64,000 nt of DNA from Styela clava. Lineage: Eukaryota > Chordata > Ascidiacea > Stolidobranchia > Styelidae. Shown piece by piece: positions 34,769 to 47,215 of the stretch. The translations under genes were made by a program, and so were the position numbers. The notes under the pieces were generated by a model. It saw nothing but the letters and a program-made list of their open reading frames with translations. It did no database searches and was not told the DNA's origin. Position 1 is the first letter of the stretch. Each line of letters begins with the position of its first letter. Location: the NCBI RefSeq assembly GCF_964204865.1, contig NC_135257.1:5224651-5288650 (forward strand), given 5' to 3'.

Positions 34769-35071
34769 CAGGGGTCGGCAACATTTTGTCGCTCGCAGGC
34801 CAAAATTAAAGGTTGCACGTCATTGGCAGGCCGTACATATTTAAAAAAAGTTAAAAATCGAACGATTGACCGATGAATCACATTTTATCGCACAGATCAG
34901 AAGTTGAATTTCAAGCAGCACGCGAAGACTGACCATTCGAATATTTTTTGCGCCATTAAACCATTTGCCCTTAGCATCAACTTTTCTGCGTTTTGTTGCC
35001 ATTTGTCTAAATTATAATTAAATTATAGGCTCATTGAACGCGGATCCGGCCCGGGGGCAGGCCGACACCTG
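34769..35071. mobile_element. Degraded hAT-like MITE
   Basis: The left end is CAGGGGTCGGCAAC, a typical hAT terminus, with CAGGCC motifs inside. The right side has GGCAGGCCGACACCTG, an imperfect inverse. I see no target duplication, so the right boundary is uncertain. Confidence 0.55.
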
Positions 35072-35287
35072 GGACAACCCTTGCGCATCTGAAAAGTGCT
35101 AGTGTTTTTTTTTTGGTTTGGCTTAATTTACTTTCATTTAATCGCCATTGTCACCAACAGCTAATCGACTTCACTATATACCTAGGGTGTAAGCATTTAT
35201 AAATACACCTTATAAATATATCTTAGATATTAAGCAGTATATTTTAAAGAATTGTACTAGATTACCAACAGAAATGATATACATGTA

Positions 35288-35620
35288 CAGTGTTTCCCCG
35301 AAAATAAGACTGGGTCTTATTGCAATTTTCTTCCAAAAAATACCAGTAGGGCCCAATTTCAGGGGATGTCTTTTATTCTCATTTATCAAAATCAAAATTA
35401 CAAAGTAGAGAATTACGAGATTTTCAAATATACAAATTAAGAAAACCGATATCCATTTACATATAAATACCATGTTTTTATTAAAAATAACTGCAAAACA
35501 TTAGATTAATCATTGAAAACGTGTAGTGGAGATTTCCTGCCATCGACTATATCCAAAAAAAATTTGTGTTATTGACTAGGTCTTATTTTCAGGGTAGGTC
35601 TTATTTTCGGGAAAACACGG
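35288..35620. mobile_element. TA-flanked MITE
   Basis: 333 bp with imperfect terminal inverted repeats, CAGTGTTTCCCCGAAAATAA on the left against CCGTGTTTTCCCGAAAATAA on the right, each next to a TA dinucleotide (35286-35287 and 35621-35622). Additional AAATAAGAC/GTCTTATTTTC copies occur inside both ends. A TA target suggests a Tc1/mariner-type origin, which is inference. Confidence 0.75.
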
Positions 35621-36126
35621 TACATACAGTCTATCTATAATATTATGTACACTTGAAACAATAGGTTGACTGCATAGAAAAAATACAATTTGAAGATATA
35701 TAAAGAGAATAAAATAAAGCAGGACTGTATTAGAATTGATATTCAGATTTTGAATTTGGCATTCTGAATTGATATACAATATTAGAATGCCAATAAACAT
35801 CAAGGGTAGAGTCAAGCATGAACTGGCGTAATACAATAATAACTATAATCAGCATGAACAATCTAAAATATTTCAGGAGAAGACTCGCCAAAAAAAGCAA
35901 ATTGATCATACACAAATTAATCATATAAATCGAAATATTCAGAAACTGATTCCACCAACTCAACAAAGTGGTCTTTGTTGTTGGGTACCAAAGAATGTGT
36001 ATTCTCGATATTTCATGTTTGCGCCAACATGTGCAAAACGCTATACCAGCACCCTCACTCCCATCTAGGTTGTAACACTGTTGAAGTGCAGGAAGAAATA
36101 ACACACAAATACATGTCCAATAGGTC

Positions 36127-39100
36127 TCAGAAGGTTGTAGGTTGCAAAGGCGGAGGTAAGTTGCTATCAGTAGGCAGGTCCATATCCAGTGCTGAGAGCC
36201 TGGCAGAGACAGAAGGTTTCACCTGAATCAATCCCAGTAATTCATCCGGCATTTCTGTTGAAGCTGATTCGCTTTCAACTGCATGATGAAAACATAGATC
36301 TTGTTGTTAATGAAATAGTACTAGTAGTATGCATCAAATATTTACCGATAATTGGTATCGTGTTGGAAAAGTTTGAGTTCAGAGGGCAATACACTGCACT
36401 ACAATGAGCCACAATCAAGTCTATGCAACAAAACAAATGAAGTTAACTGGCTAACTTATCCAGTACCCGACATGAACTGGTAAACGGATTTTCACCTTGT
36501 ATTTGTGTGTAGTATGACTACTAATATTCTTTACTTATTTGATAATTGGTATTAGTCTAATACTTCTTATGTACACGATAAAAACTATTATAACTGTCAA
36601 AAATGTGTGCGATATAGGGATCTCATTTCACAAATAAACAATGATACTATGTTAATGTTTTAAGAAATAGAAAATATAAAGAAATTGAACCTTCTGCTGT
36701 TGGCCGATTTTTATCAAGTTCCTGTTTGACAGAGTCTTTAATAAAAGCTGAATGAACATCCATATCTTTCTGTAGTTCTGATGCATCCGCAAATACGTTG
36801 TCAACCCTACACAATTGAAAAAGCTCGGTATTAACAATGCAAATCACAGCCGATAAGAGTGATTGTACAGCCTTTTCGAATATTTCAAAATAACTATTAA
36901 TTGATGACTTACCTTTGTTGAAGAACAGCAAGAGTATTTAAATTCTGGTACATCAATTGTAGACCATAGCACATATTCTCCGTAGATGCTACAGTTTGCT
37001 TCTCCGCTACTATTTTGGGAGGTAACTTCCCCCTCATGTAATCCTCAAATTCTTCTTCAGATAGTTGCAAACTAGTAGCATTCAAACCACTGTCAATAAA
37101 TTGAACGGCACAACACTGAAAAACATGGATTTGATTATTATAAGAAATACATGGAAATAAAACAAAATGTGTATTCTAATTGATATCCTAAAATTTTCAA
37201 GTGCATGATTTTAAACTGCAAATATCATCCACTATTAAGTGAATTGTAAAACCTTATAGATATTCATGAAATAGCTATGTAATTTTGGGACTACCCATTG
37301 CCCATGAGAAGAATATCTTGTTGTAAATTATGCTATCAGACTCCACCTATCAGAAAAACAACCAAAAGAAAATGTTGAAAATCTGGTTTGTCCTCTTCCT
37401 CCCTAACTTACAAGGTTTGTAAAAAAGTATGCGTCTTCTCCTGCCATCAATCTGCTTGGATTAGAGAATCTTGTTATATAACTGATATTGGATTTCAATA
37501 AAGGTGGATTTGCTTTCAATACAATATATATCAATGCTGGTAAGTATTCATCAGCACTTGCAGGATTTCCATCATCCTGTACATGAAATTTAAAAAAAAT
37601 TTAAATTGCATGACTAAATTTAAATTGCACGACTCACTTGGTGAGTAATTGGCCCGAAAAAAAACTTGATTTGATGATAAGTTTTAATGATATATAATAT
37701 TACTTAAATGATTCAGAGTCGGCAAAAGAGATAAAATTTATTAATGCGTATGTGCGGCATCTCAATTCAACTATGGACAATAGACCATGGAAACATATTC
37801 AAAACTTACATATGTTACTATGCAGCATCCTTGCATCATATGCATACGGATCCACTAGCCAAACGTATTAAGGAAGGATTGGGAGTTAAGTCTCGTACAA
37901 CCTCTACTGGGGGTTATATATGTTAACTCATGATTAAAACTTACAAACTTCGAATTGCAAAACAAGTATTACCGGTATTTCATATAGATATTCTGCAATA
38001 CATTATATTTCAAAAAATTAACTACATAGTAACATTCCTTGTAATGTGAAAACTGTTCATTCGTAAGATTAATCAACAGATACCTTCGATAATTGTAGAG
38101 ATTCGAATATATGTTTACTACATCTTGTTATGCACGACAGTTTGTCTTGAGGTGCTCTTTTTGAATCCATTTCAATGATAGCTACAAAACGAATACATAT
38201 TTGTGTCATTACATTAGTATGTTTATTCTATAGGCCATTGAAAATTGTTGAAGCGATTGGCCAATTGTGCTAGGCGTTGAGAACATGCTTGCCATCGCAC
38301 CTCTGATTACCCTGGCTGGTATGAATCCCATGGGAGATAACTATGTACAAAGAGAATTGCGGGATTCCTCGCCATTGTAGGGTGAATCAAGTAACTTCCT
38401 CCCAGGATAAATATAGTTTGAATTATACAAACAGTGTTAACTGCATGAAAAATGATGAAAAGTTAGGTTCTGTCTGAGTAAAAGGTGGCTTATAATAAGA
38501 TGAAGGTATTCAAGGGAACCTATTCAACAGTATTAGTGTTATTGTTAACTTTTAATTAAAAGGACTTAATTATCATAAATTACAACAGAATTTTACAAAG
38601 CATTCCTAAAAAACATGAAACATATATTTATTTATCGAAAAAATACCAGTTATAGCTTTATCAATAGCAGCAGCAGCATCTACCCTTTCCTCATTCAGTT
38701 GAGCATCTAACATTTCTGTTGTAATCCAATGCAAACTTCGAATCTTTTTCTACAAAACAAAATAATTATATATGACTTCTCATAACTTCTTATTGATAGT
38801 AATGTTTTCTCCTAATCATCAAGAATATCGCAGTATTCAAGTAGTCCAGATGATAGGCCGTAGTAAACCATATGATTAGGCAGTCTTATTGTCATTTTAC
38901 TCCCCGAAATAAATATGAAAATCCTATACTATCTACTATGCAAGGCTTGCCAGCACACGCAAATCTGATAACAGTTGTATAACTATTGTATAACTATAGT
39001 AACAGTCACCTGAAACAAACAAAGAAAAAGTTGAAGTATGCCATGCACCTGTACTGCCAAATCTTGACTTTCATCGTCTGTGTGATCGCTACAAAATATA

Positions 39101-42100
39101 CTTCTGTACAATCTTGTCATTAAAAATTTTTCCACATTATCCATAATTCCCTCCTGGTCTTTTTCCGATGAATAACTACTAAACACAGGATGAGTCGTAA
39201 GCCTATCTGCCATCGACTGATAAAAATCCTGTACAAGTTCTGACTGCTCTTCAACCGACATTTCCTGGAACAACAATTGAATATATTTGATCAACATTTT
39301 GAATGGAAATTCACACTGACAAATTCAGACCGTCAATATTGTTATACTAGTTATTACAATGGCAAATAAATTGTGGATCAAAATTACAAGTTGATGTTAA
39401 ACTTTGACAATTTCAATAACACACAATGGTAATTACAAATTGTTATTTGGAATGATGTGCCAAATGCCAATACAAAGTAGGCTAAATAGCAGTCAGCACT
39501 ACTGGTGCCGATGAGAGGAAGGATAAACATACCTCCAAATCATTTAACACAAACAAACATGTGATCACTTGAAAAAGAAAAATCAGAACGTAAATTCCTA
39601 ATATGTATGGCTTTAAAAAAAATTTTGTCAAACAGTGGGATATGTTCGTGAGTACAACGTATGGAAAGATATCGAACATCCGTAGTGAATCAAGCGAATT
39701 GAAAAATGATTTGCAATATATATTATATTGTTAAAAATTACCCTTTCCCATTCACCGCATACATGATGCACAAATAAATACATCAAATTATTTCATATTC
39801 AAAGGATGAACTTCAGATATATGAACAAATCGAAATTCTGTTCAAAATCAAACCAAAAGAATGGAAGCATGAGCTGGAAGCATTGGCTGATAAAAATAGA
39901 ATCAAACTTACTCTGTTTACTACGAGTTTTTCCATGAATGATCTACATTGTTTCATGACATCTTTGGCAGCTGGTTCATTGAATGCTTTTATAAATTCCA
40001 TAAAATCGTGTGATGCTTGCTTACTTTCATAGCTCTGTTGTCTTTCATGAGTTGCAGAAGACAGCCATCCCATACTTGTTCTATCTTGCCCTAAATAAAT
40101 CTCTCACAATCAGTAAAGTATAAAATAATCACATTGGAATTGAACGAATAACAAGCTCAAAAAGTCATCAATATATATGCACAGCTGGTCTATATACATC
40201 TATAGTCTTCCCACTATCTGGACTTGAGTTTGGAGTCAACCCTTCGGGCATATGCATCTTTGCATGCAATGTCCAATGCAAATACGAAACAACTCTTGTC
40301 GAATGACTGCATAAGTATGCCTATTTGTGAGTACCAAAAAGCCCCTTAAAATAATTAATCTATTATAGTCTGATTAAATAATATGCTCAATTGGAACTGC
40401 TTAATGAACACACATTGATAACGAACGCTTAGTTATTAAATGTAAAAATGGGAAATTTGAAATGGTTCCATTACATTTGAACCCACGTACATTTGAACCC
40501 ATGACAATTGCACCTGTATGCTATTGCACCTATGGAATTTTTTTTGTTTCACGGATAGTTAAACCCATGGGTTTTAGCACCCGCATATAGATTGAACCCG
40601 TGGATATACGCATGGGTTCAAATGTACATGGGTTCAAATGTACGGTCACCATTTGAAATAACTTACTCAGCAAAATTTTTCGACTGCTATCAGGTGATTT
40701 CCGTGAGATTGGTGTTAGAAATGTTGCGGCACGAGACGGGGATTGTTTTTGTGCCGAATTATTTCTAGGAGACACTGCATTTGTTGGACTGTTATCTTCA
40801 TGATTCGGACTCGGGGTGAAAAGTTTTTTCAAGCTCTGTCTTGTACGATTTTTCTTATCCTCAAATTTGGAGAAGGTGCTGCTAAATTACATTGAATGCT
40901 TTTGGAATTTTTAGAAAACAACTTCATAACAATAACTGTATATGCACCAAAAATCCAAGATGTAAGAAATTAACAATTCATGCTGCAGAAATGTGAATAT
41001 GCTTTATGTATGTAATGCGATTTTGTGGAACATAGACCACATCAAAAGAGCCTTTTCTTGGAACAATGACAGTGGTAATATAACTCAATTTATCAACTAT
41101 ATGGTTATTGAAGCTATCCAGTTTTTATATTTCGGTCCATGAAGATAATACTAAAGCAGTAGAATGAGGTTATACATACAGGATGAATAATAGAAGTAAT
41201 ACCTAATGTTAAATCAGATCAAGGTAGCAAATTCCTGAATAGTCATGTGACTGTCAATTCAATATTGATCATCATTAAATAATCAATATTTAATTTAAAA
41301 CGCAAAATTGACGGGCACATTTTATAATGCCAATGAATATAACAGAAATGGAAGAGGGTAATTTAGTTTTTACAGGGTTATAAACTCAGTTATTAAATGA
41401 AAACAAATAAAAATTCAAAAACATAAAATACAATTTAATGATATTTAATGCTTTTTATAAGCTATACCATATCAATTTCTTGATGTTATTGTTATTATAA
41501 TATATATAAATGGTTATGGGCGACACTGATGTATGTACCATAAGTCAGTTTCCAATTTCTACCAAACAACTTTCTTGCTATAATATGAAATAAGCAGCAT
41601 TACATGTAGTAACAAAAAGTATGTATCGAGTAACTGCCAAATAACCATCTATAACCTCTATGCCTCAAATTTCAATTTGGTAAGATTTAATTTCCCCTCA
41701 GTTTTTAACTAATTTATGAAACTGCTAATTATAATATATCAATTAATAAAGTATCAATCAGCATTATCATGAATAATGAATTGGATGAGATTTCAAACAG
41801 CAGAGATCAATCCATTGAATTGAAACATATTTACATCAAAAACAAGAATTCTGAAAATTTGAGGCATGAGCATGCTATGCAAAAAAAAGCTAAAAAGAAA
41901 TAATAAATTGAATAATCACAGTCAATGAATATCACATATAAATAGTTGCGGCTGGCTAACCCACCTAGCAAAAGTGCTTTCACTCTGTGCAGTAGAAGTT
42001 GGTGGGGTGGTAGGTGTGTGTGATATCTGAGCAGGACTGTTAGCAATGGGGGAAGTCACAGCTTTATTTTCCTGCTCTTGAAGTTTTTTTGCTAATTCAT

Positions 42101-42658
42101 GATCTTGATCAATTTGTAACTGTTTTTGTGATTGATAATGTTCCCTCCAACACTTGGAACAATATCCCTGCAAATGAAAAGAGAATATGCCATTTCGGGC
42201 AATCATGGCTTTTATTTGGCAAGCTCTATGTTGTGATTGTGATGTCGTAGTGACGCAATTTTTCGATGACGTAGTTAGGTGGGGGTTAGGAATACTATAT
42301 GCAAAAATGTTTGTACCACGCCATCTAGTAGTACTTATGGCGTTTAGTGAACATGCGGCCAATACTATTAAGACAATATTACATTTTTATTCAAGATTAT
42401 CCTATGGTGGGCAAAACCCGCTACTGTCATTTGTAATTAAAAGATTGAGAAACAGAAAAATTCAATCTTCTGACTCTGGCAATTTATAATAACTAAAAGG
42501 CCTACAGCAGTACAGTGAAGCAATCAATATTGCAATATTTAGTTAGGTTATACCTTCCATGCATAATTTCCATAGAATCCACATCCATTTCTACAAAGCA
42601 ATTCTGCTTGGTCAAGATGTATTCCTTTTCTACTGCCAAGTGATTTTATTGAAGTCAT
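36127..42658 (-). CDS. RABGEF1: RABGEF1 (Rabex-5), Rab5 guanine nucleotide exchange factor
   Basis: Activates Rab5 on early endosomes by GDP/GTP exchange and binds ubiquitin. Eleven exons: 42554-42658, 41965-42167, 40667-40881, 39912-40090, 39049-39264, 38647-38749, 38084-38181, 37412-37576, 36913-37115, 36691-36806, 36127-36278. The phases agree throughout and give 584 residues, somewhat longer than the ~490-residue vertebrate isoform. Residues 22-41 form the A20-type zinc finger (C22, C26, C38, C41), followed by the ubiquitin-binding helix ([10 protein letters not shown]). The helical bundle ([28 protein letters not shown]) precedes the VPS9 domain with [38 protein letters not shown] (catalytic Asp region, about 381-398) and DAYFFTNL (Tyr423). 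The protein ends with a LPPPLQP tail. The exon 3 acceptor is a TAGCAG tandem and the exon 10 donor (GTTCAA) is weak. Confidence 0.95.
40464..40650. mobile_element. MULE-like MITE in RABGEF1 intron 3
   Basis: 187 bp with inverted ends GGTTCCATTACATTTGAACC / GGTGACCGTACATTTGAACC and repeated ATTTGAACCCA motifs in both orientations. It is flanked by a perfect 9-bp duplication ATTTGAAAT (40455-40463 and 40651-40659), the length expected of Mutator-like elements. It lies only 16 bp from the exon 3 end and just downstream of the GTAAGT donor. Confidence 0.82.
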
Positions 42659-42887
42659 TACTTAATTCAGTAAAAAACTCCTGAAATCTGAACTACAATG
42701 CTGAGAACATTTGAATGATAGCAGGATATTGCCAATTTGCGTGATACAGTGAAAGTATTACAATATTATCCTATTTCTACAGCAAACTTTAAAAGATAGG
42801 TACCGTACTGTACAGTAGGTACCGCACCTACCGGTACGTTATTACCTGAATAATGTAATATCATGACGGCGCAGTCATACAGTAGGT

Positions 42888-43285
42888 CAGGGTGGTCCAA
42901 GGTTGTCGCCTTCCCGGACCACAAAAATATTTTTGCATTGTTCGCGGGACACAATAGCAGTAAAAATATGTAAACAACAAATGCTTTTATTGTGCAAACG
43001 ATTGATCCTTGTTTTTCATTTATCAAGCTAAATCATACAAAATACGCCAGAAAAATCACTGAAACATGCAAAAGTTTAGCTATATTTACATTTAATGTAA
43101 GATTTCAAACTCTTCATAAAGCAGTAACAGAGAAAGTGCTCCCGCAAATGTAAGTGCTCGAACAACGAGGTTCTCAAAGCAAAATTTCCCTCGAAACAAC
43201 ACTAAATGCGATTTTTCGATTAGGCTACCCTTCAGCAAAGGCGACGCGGGCCACAGATAATGACGCCTGGGTTTGGACCACTCTG
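42888..43285. mobile_element. hAT MITE upstream of RABGEF1
   Basis: 398 bp, left end CAGGGTGGTCCAA, right end TTGGACCACTCTG. The 8-bp flanks CAGTAGGT (42880-42887) and CCGTAGGT (43286-43293) match at 7 of 8 bases, so it is a slightly aged target duplication. The inner GCGGGCCAC / GGGACACA motifs are of the same style as the other hAT MITEs here. It begins 229 bp upstream of the RABGEF1 start codon. Confidence 0.85.
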
Positions 43286-43558
43286 CCGTAGGTTAGGTAC
43301 CGGTACCTACCGTATGACAGTACTGCAGTATGAACCTTGTTCGCCAACCTAAAACTTACCCCGACTACCCTACCCGAACAACAATCAACTAAAAAATCCC
43401 CTAAATAGGGTACCTATCGACCGCACTGTAAATATGAGGTACGTGGTCAAATTTCCAACTAACTTCAGAACTTGTCTGAACCAGTATATCTACCGTGGAA
43501 CGGTAACCTAGGTAAAGCCAACGGCCGGCAACCAACTTGCCTAATGTTAAGCAAGTTC

Positions 43559-44328
43559 ATGGACGCCATCTTGTGCCATATTTGGGAAACGCGAAACAAT
43601 GGAGTCTTATGGAAAATTTTCGTCGTGTTGTTGTACCGAATCGAATAAGTCCGCTGGTACAAGTGCTAGAATGAAACTGAAGGGTGGATTTTGAACTTTA
43701 AGATATATGCTATCTTAATATATAACGCAATTTAGGAAAAAAAACTAACCAATGCGCTAAATTTGACCCCAAACACAGCGTAGAACCATTTTTGGTCATA
43801 TTTCCAAAGATTTCATAGTGATACGCTAATTTGAGGCTGTAAAATGTCTCCGCAACAATCCTACAATGTCATTTGTTCTTCTAGCGCAGCTTTGAGCTGA
43901 GCAGTAGGGCATTATGAGAGATTGACGACCGAAAAATGTCAACCAGAAAATAGAAACGGCCATTGAAGCAAAGTTGGGTCGGCCGGTAATTTCGAAGAAA
44001 AAATACAACTTTTCATCTGTGACGTCATAAGGAACGCCATTGTCAAATGGTTAATTATGACGATAAGAATGGCCAATTTACTTCGGAAGCAACTCGGAAC
44101 CGGTATACTTGTCTTCAAAGACAATTTAATGTACTATAAATGTAATTTGGCCAACATGAAAGGATATAAGCATGTACGGCTAAGATTCTACTTCAAAACG
44201 CGACCTTCAAAATTTTTCTACGCAAAATATTAGTGAAAATAATAGGTATGTTTCAATGATTGTGTTGAAACTTCCCAAAAGGCGCCGTGTTAAATTGCCG
44301 AGAACAATAGGCACAAGATGGCGTCCAT
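43559..44328. mobile_element. Non-coding element with 19-bp inverted ends
   Basis: The perfect 19-base sequence ATGGACGCCATCTTGTGCC at 43559-43577 recurs inverted at 44310-44328. The 770 bp between them is less A/T-rich than its neighbours and contains short frames only. No target duplication is apparent, so the element class is unknown. Confidence 0.55.
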
Positions 44329-45649
44329 TGTCTGAGCGTTGCCTCGCTTATATTATATCAATGACATTAAACAACATGATAGGCAACTCTGACGTCACTC
44401 CATAAGACTACAGGCAAAACATTGTATTTCATGATACGCTCCAATGCACATATTTCTCGTCGCCTTTCGCGTCCGTTTTCCGCTCGCTCCTGCTACTCGG
44501 CGTCTTTTTTACGTATAGTACCTGCCTTTTTGCGCCTGTAACGAAACAAAATAATCTCTATATCTAAGAAGTTTTGCTTACTTGGAAAGCTGGAATAACA
44601 GGCAAGCTGTAAAGAGCAATTCTGAACATCATAGACGTTTTTTTTTTATCAGAGAAGATTACAAACGCGATAGCGGAAAGATTTGTGTGGAACATTTTGC
44701 AGATAATGACAAAGTTCAAAGTTAGTAATTTTAATGTTTGCGCTTAATCATTGAAATTTCATTTAAAGAGGGTGTCATACAAAACTGTGCTGCGATACAA
44801 TTCCATAACACAAAGTTTGCACCTATCGAACTTGCTTTTGTAGGTGAATTTATTAGATATATTACATATTCAGTTAATCGTAGGTAACATTGCTGGTACA
44901 TAATGCATCGTAGATAGGTTTGTTTAAATTTAGGAATTTAGCTCATAGCCCACTAATTAATATTATCTTCTATGCAGGAGGTTGCAGGGCTGAATTCAAC
45001 TTGCAGCCTTACCGATCACCTGACGATGCTCATTTAGTTTGGCTCGAGCAAGTCTTCTTGAAATGCTTGTGTGGATGGAAACTACCTATATTTTTTGCCT
45101 TCCTCCGATTTTAGACAAATTTATTCTGAGGGATTTCGCATATAATTCTCACTGATTGTTGGCTGTTTATAATTCCTATTGATTGTGAATTCTGATTATA
45201 ACAATGAGTTGAAAATTTTTTTACCTAATTTACTGGCACCTTTTTCTTGTCAATACTCCAAGCTGAGGTAATAAACATGACAATACATTTATGTCATCTG
45301 GAAGCAAAATATGCACACTAATTAATAGTTTGGCACATTGAGATAATACATCATGACAGAAAATACAAGTTAAAGATATGTATGACCAACACATGGTAAT
45401 TAAAATTAAAAAAAATTAATAGGGGCTGTGGAGTATGGAAAGTTCAAGACAAAGAAAAGAACAAATGTTCATAGCTCATGAACTCTCAATTTTGCCTCCA
45501 TTGCTTTGTGAAGGCCAGTATATTTCGAGTGGCTGAATTGGTTTACCTTTATGATAGCAACGATTTTGTATTTAATATAGCGAGATTATTTCAATTTAAT
45601 TGAAGTGATATAATTTCCCAAAGCAATGCTTGAATCGTCTAGAATAGAT
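44329..45649. other. No certain gene; diverged inverted repeat and possible THAP relic
   Basis: 44350-44480 resembles the reverse complement of 48060-48190 (shared blocks CAATGACATTAAACAACATG and ACGCTCCAATGCACATA). A plus-strand stretch near 44658-44735 reads EDYKRDSGKICVEHFADND before a stop, which recalls the C-x2-H-F end of a THAP zinc finger, but the upstream part is not in frame. I cannot support a gene. Confidence 0.35.
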
Positions 45650-46839
45650 CAGTGGTGTCAAACTCATGGGTTTTCGAGAGCCGCATTGCATTTTGAAAAT
45701 TGTAAAAAGAGCCGCAAACAGTTTTTGATAATGTATACTTAAAAGATATTTTTAAGATAGTTTTAGTTTGTGACATATATTGTGATGCAACTAAACAGTT
45801 GGATTAAGTTTTATTATTTTCTTCAATTTCAAATGCAATTACATATTAATATTTGCATTCCACTATTATTGCAACATTTGCAAGTTACAGTATTTATTAT
45901 AAAAAATCGTAAAATTCTATGTACAACCATCAAAATCATTTTTGAACAAGCTTTGAATAAGGAAAGAATAATACATACACTAAAAATAACTTAATCTAAA
46001 TATATGAACCTAAAATTAACAAAAATACTACAGTATAAACTCAATGTTTTAATAATTACATTTGTCCTGGCGTTTGGCATCTTTTTTGTGTCACCAGCAT
46101 ACTAAGGCCAGTCTGAAATGATTTTATAGTACCAACTCTAACTAACGAGGCCACATGATCATGGGTTTATCTGGATCTTTACGAATGTTTAATTAATTCC
46201 AGTAATGCAAAAAAGTTACTTTTATCATTTCATGTATAGATCAGTAAAAAAACAAATGACAGATTTTTTCGACAAGACATTTCGCACTACATTGCGTGGC
46301 ATAGGATTGCTTGAATTATTATTGATATTGATTTTTAGTAACTAAGTCGTTGTATAATTATATTAATATACAAACACATGGAAATTTTCTGTTCGAAGTT
46401 GGTCTTCGAATTTGTCATATTGACTGCTGAGCTTATTGTGTTTTTTGATTGTATTGATGGAAATATGACAAATTAAATAATGTGCTTCAGAATTTTGTGA
46501 AGAGCAGAAATGTTACAACTCCCATTTTCTTCGAAAATGCCACCTTCTTCATGTACTTTGCGTTTAATTTAATTACTCAAGTGTTTTATTCAAGTATTCT
46601 TTTGCTAGCTTGATGTGTATTCTTAATTGGGTCAAAATGTGGACAAAAAAAATCAATATTCCAAAACTACTTTCAGTAAATTGTTTTCTGTGTGAATAAT
46701 CAATTTCACTTTAGAAGGTTTGAAAAATCTATTACATTTAGATAAAAAAAAAAAAACTTCCAAAATACTATTACAATTATGGTTAAACGTTCGAGGGCCG
46801 CACTGGAAGTTCTCTGGGGCCGCGAGTTTGAGATCCCTG
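45650..46839. mobile_element. hAT-type element, 1.2 kb, no intact transposase
   Basis: The left end CAGTGGTGTCAAACTCA and the right end GAGTTTGAGATCCCTG are mutually inverted with mismatches. GAGCCGC / GGGCCGC motifs lie just inside both ends. The 8-bp flanks GAATAGAT and GTCTAGAT match at 6 of 8 bases. The interior is A/T-rich and has no long frame, so this is probably an old internally decayed copy. Confidence 0.75.
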
Positions 46840-47215
46840 GTCTAGATTGAAGTTGTTCAAAAAATATATGATAGTAATTTATCATGAATGATGAATATAC
46901 CCCTTCCGGAATTTCTTCTATAGTACTACCAAAAGTTGATGAACCAAATATAACACAGGTGCAGTGAGGTACCCGTAATCCTCATTTCCAAAGCTGTTTT
47001 AAGTATGTCTGGCGTGTTTTGTGCCTTTTTACAAATAAGACCGCTTATGCAATCTTACGCTTTGGAATTTTTAGTTATTTTCCTCAAGCTCTGCAGGATG
47101 TGGGGGCCATACACAACTCTACCGGAGGGTCAAATGTCTTTGCATGCCTCCATAGGTTGTTTTTCTATTGCAATTTTCTATTTTCAAATGCATTATATTT
47201 CTTGGAATCACACTG

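Noticed and set aside
36647-36931. Two overlapping ~60-94 codon frames around RABGEF1 exon 10
   Set aside because: They are exon 10 plus intron read-through; the spliced model reaching the LPPPLQP tail is better supported.
44658-44735. THAP zinc-finger remnant on the plus strand
   Set aside because: KICVEHF resembles the C-x2-H-F end of THAP, but the N-terminal C-x-C part and the tryptophan region are not in the same frame and no gene can be built.
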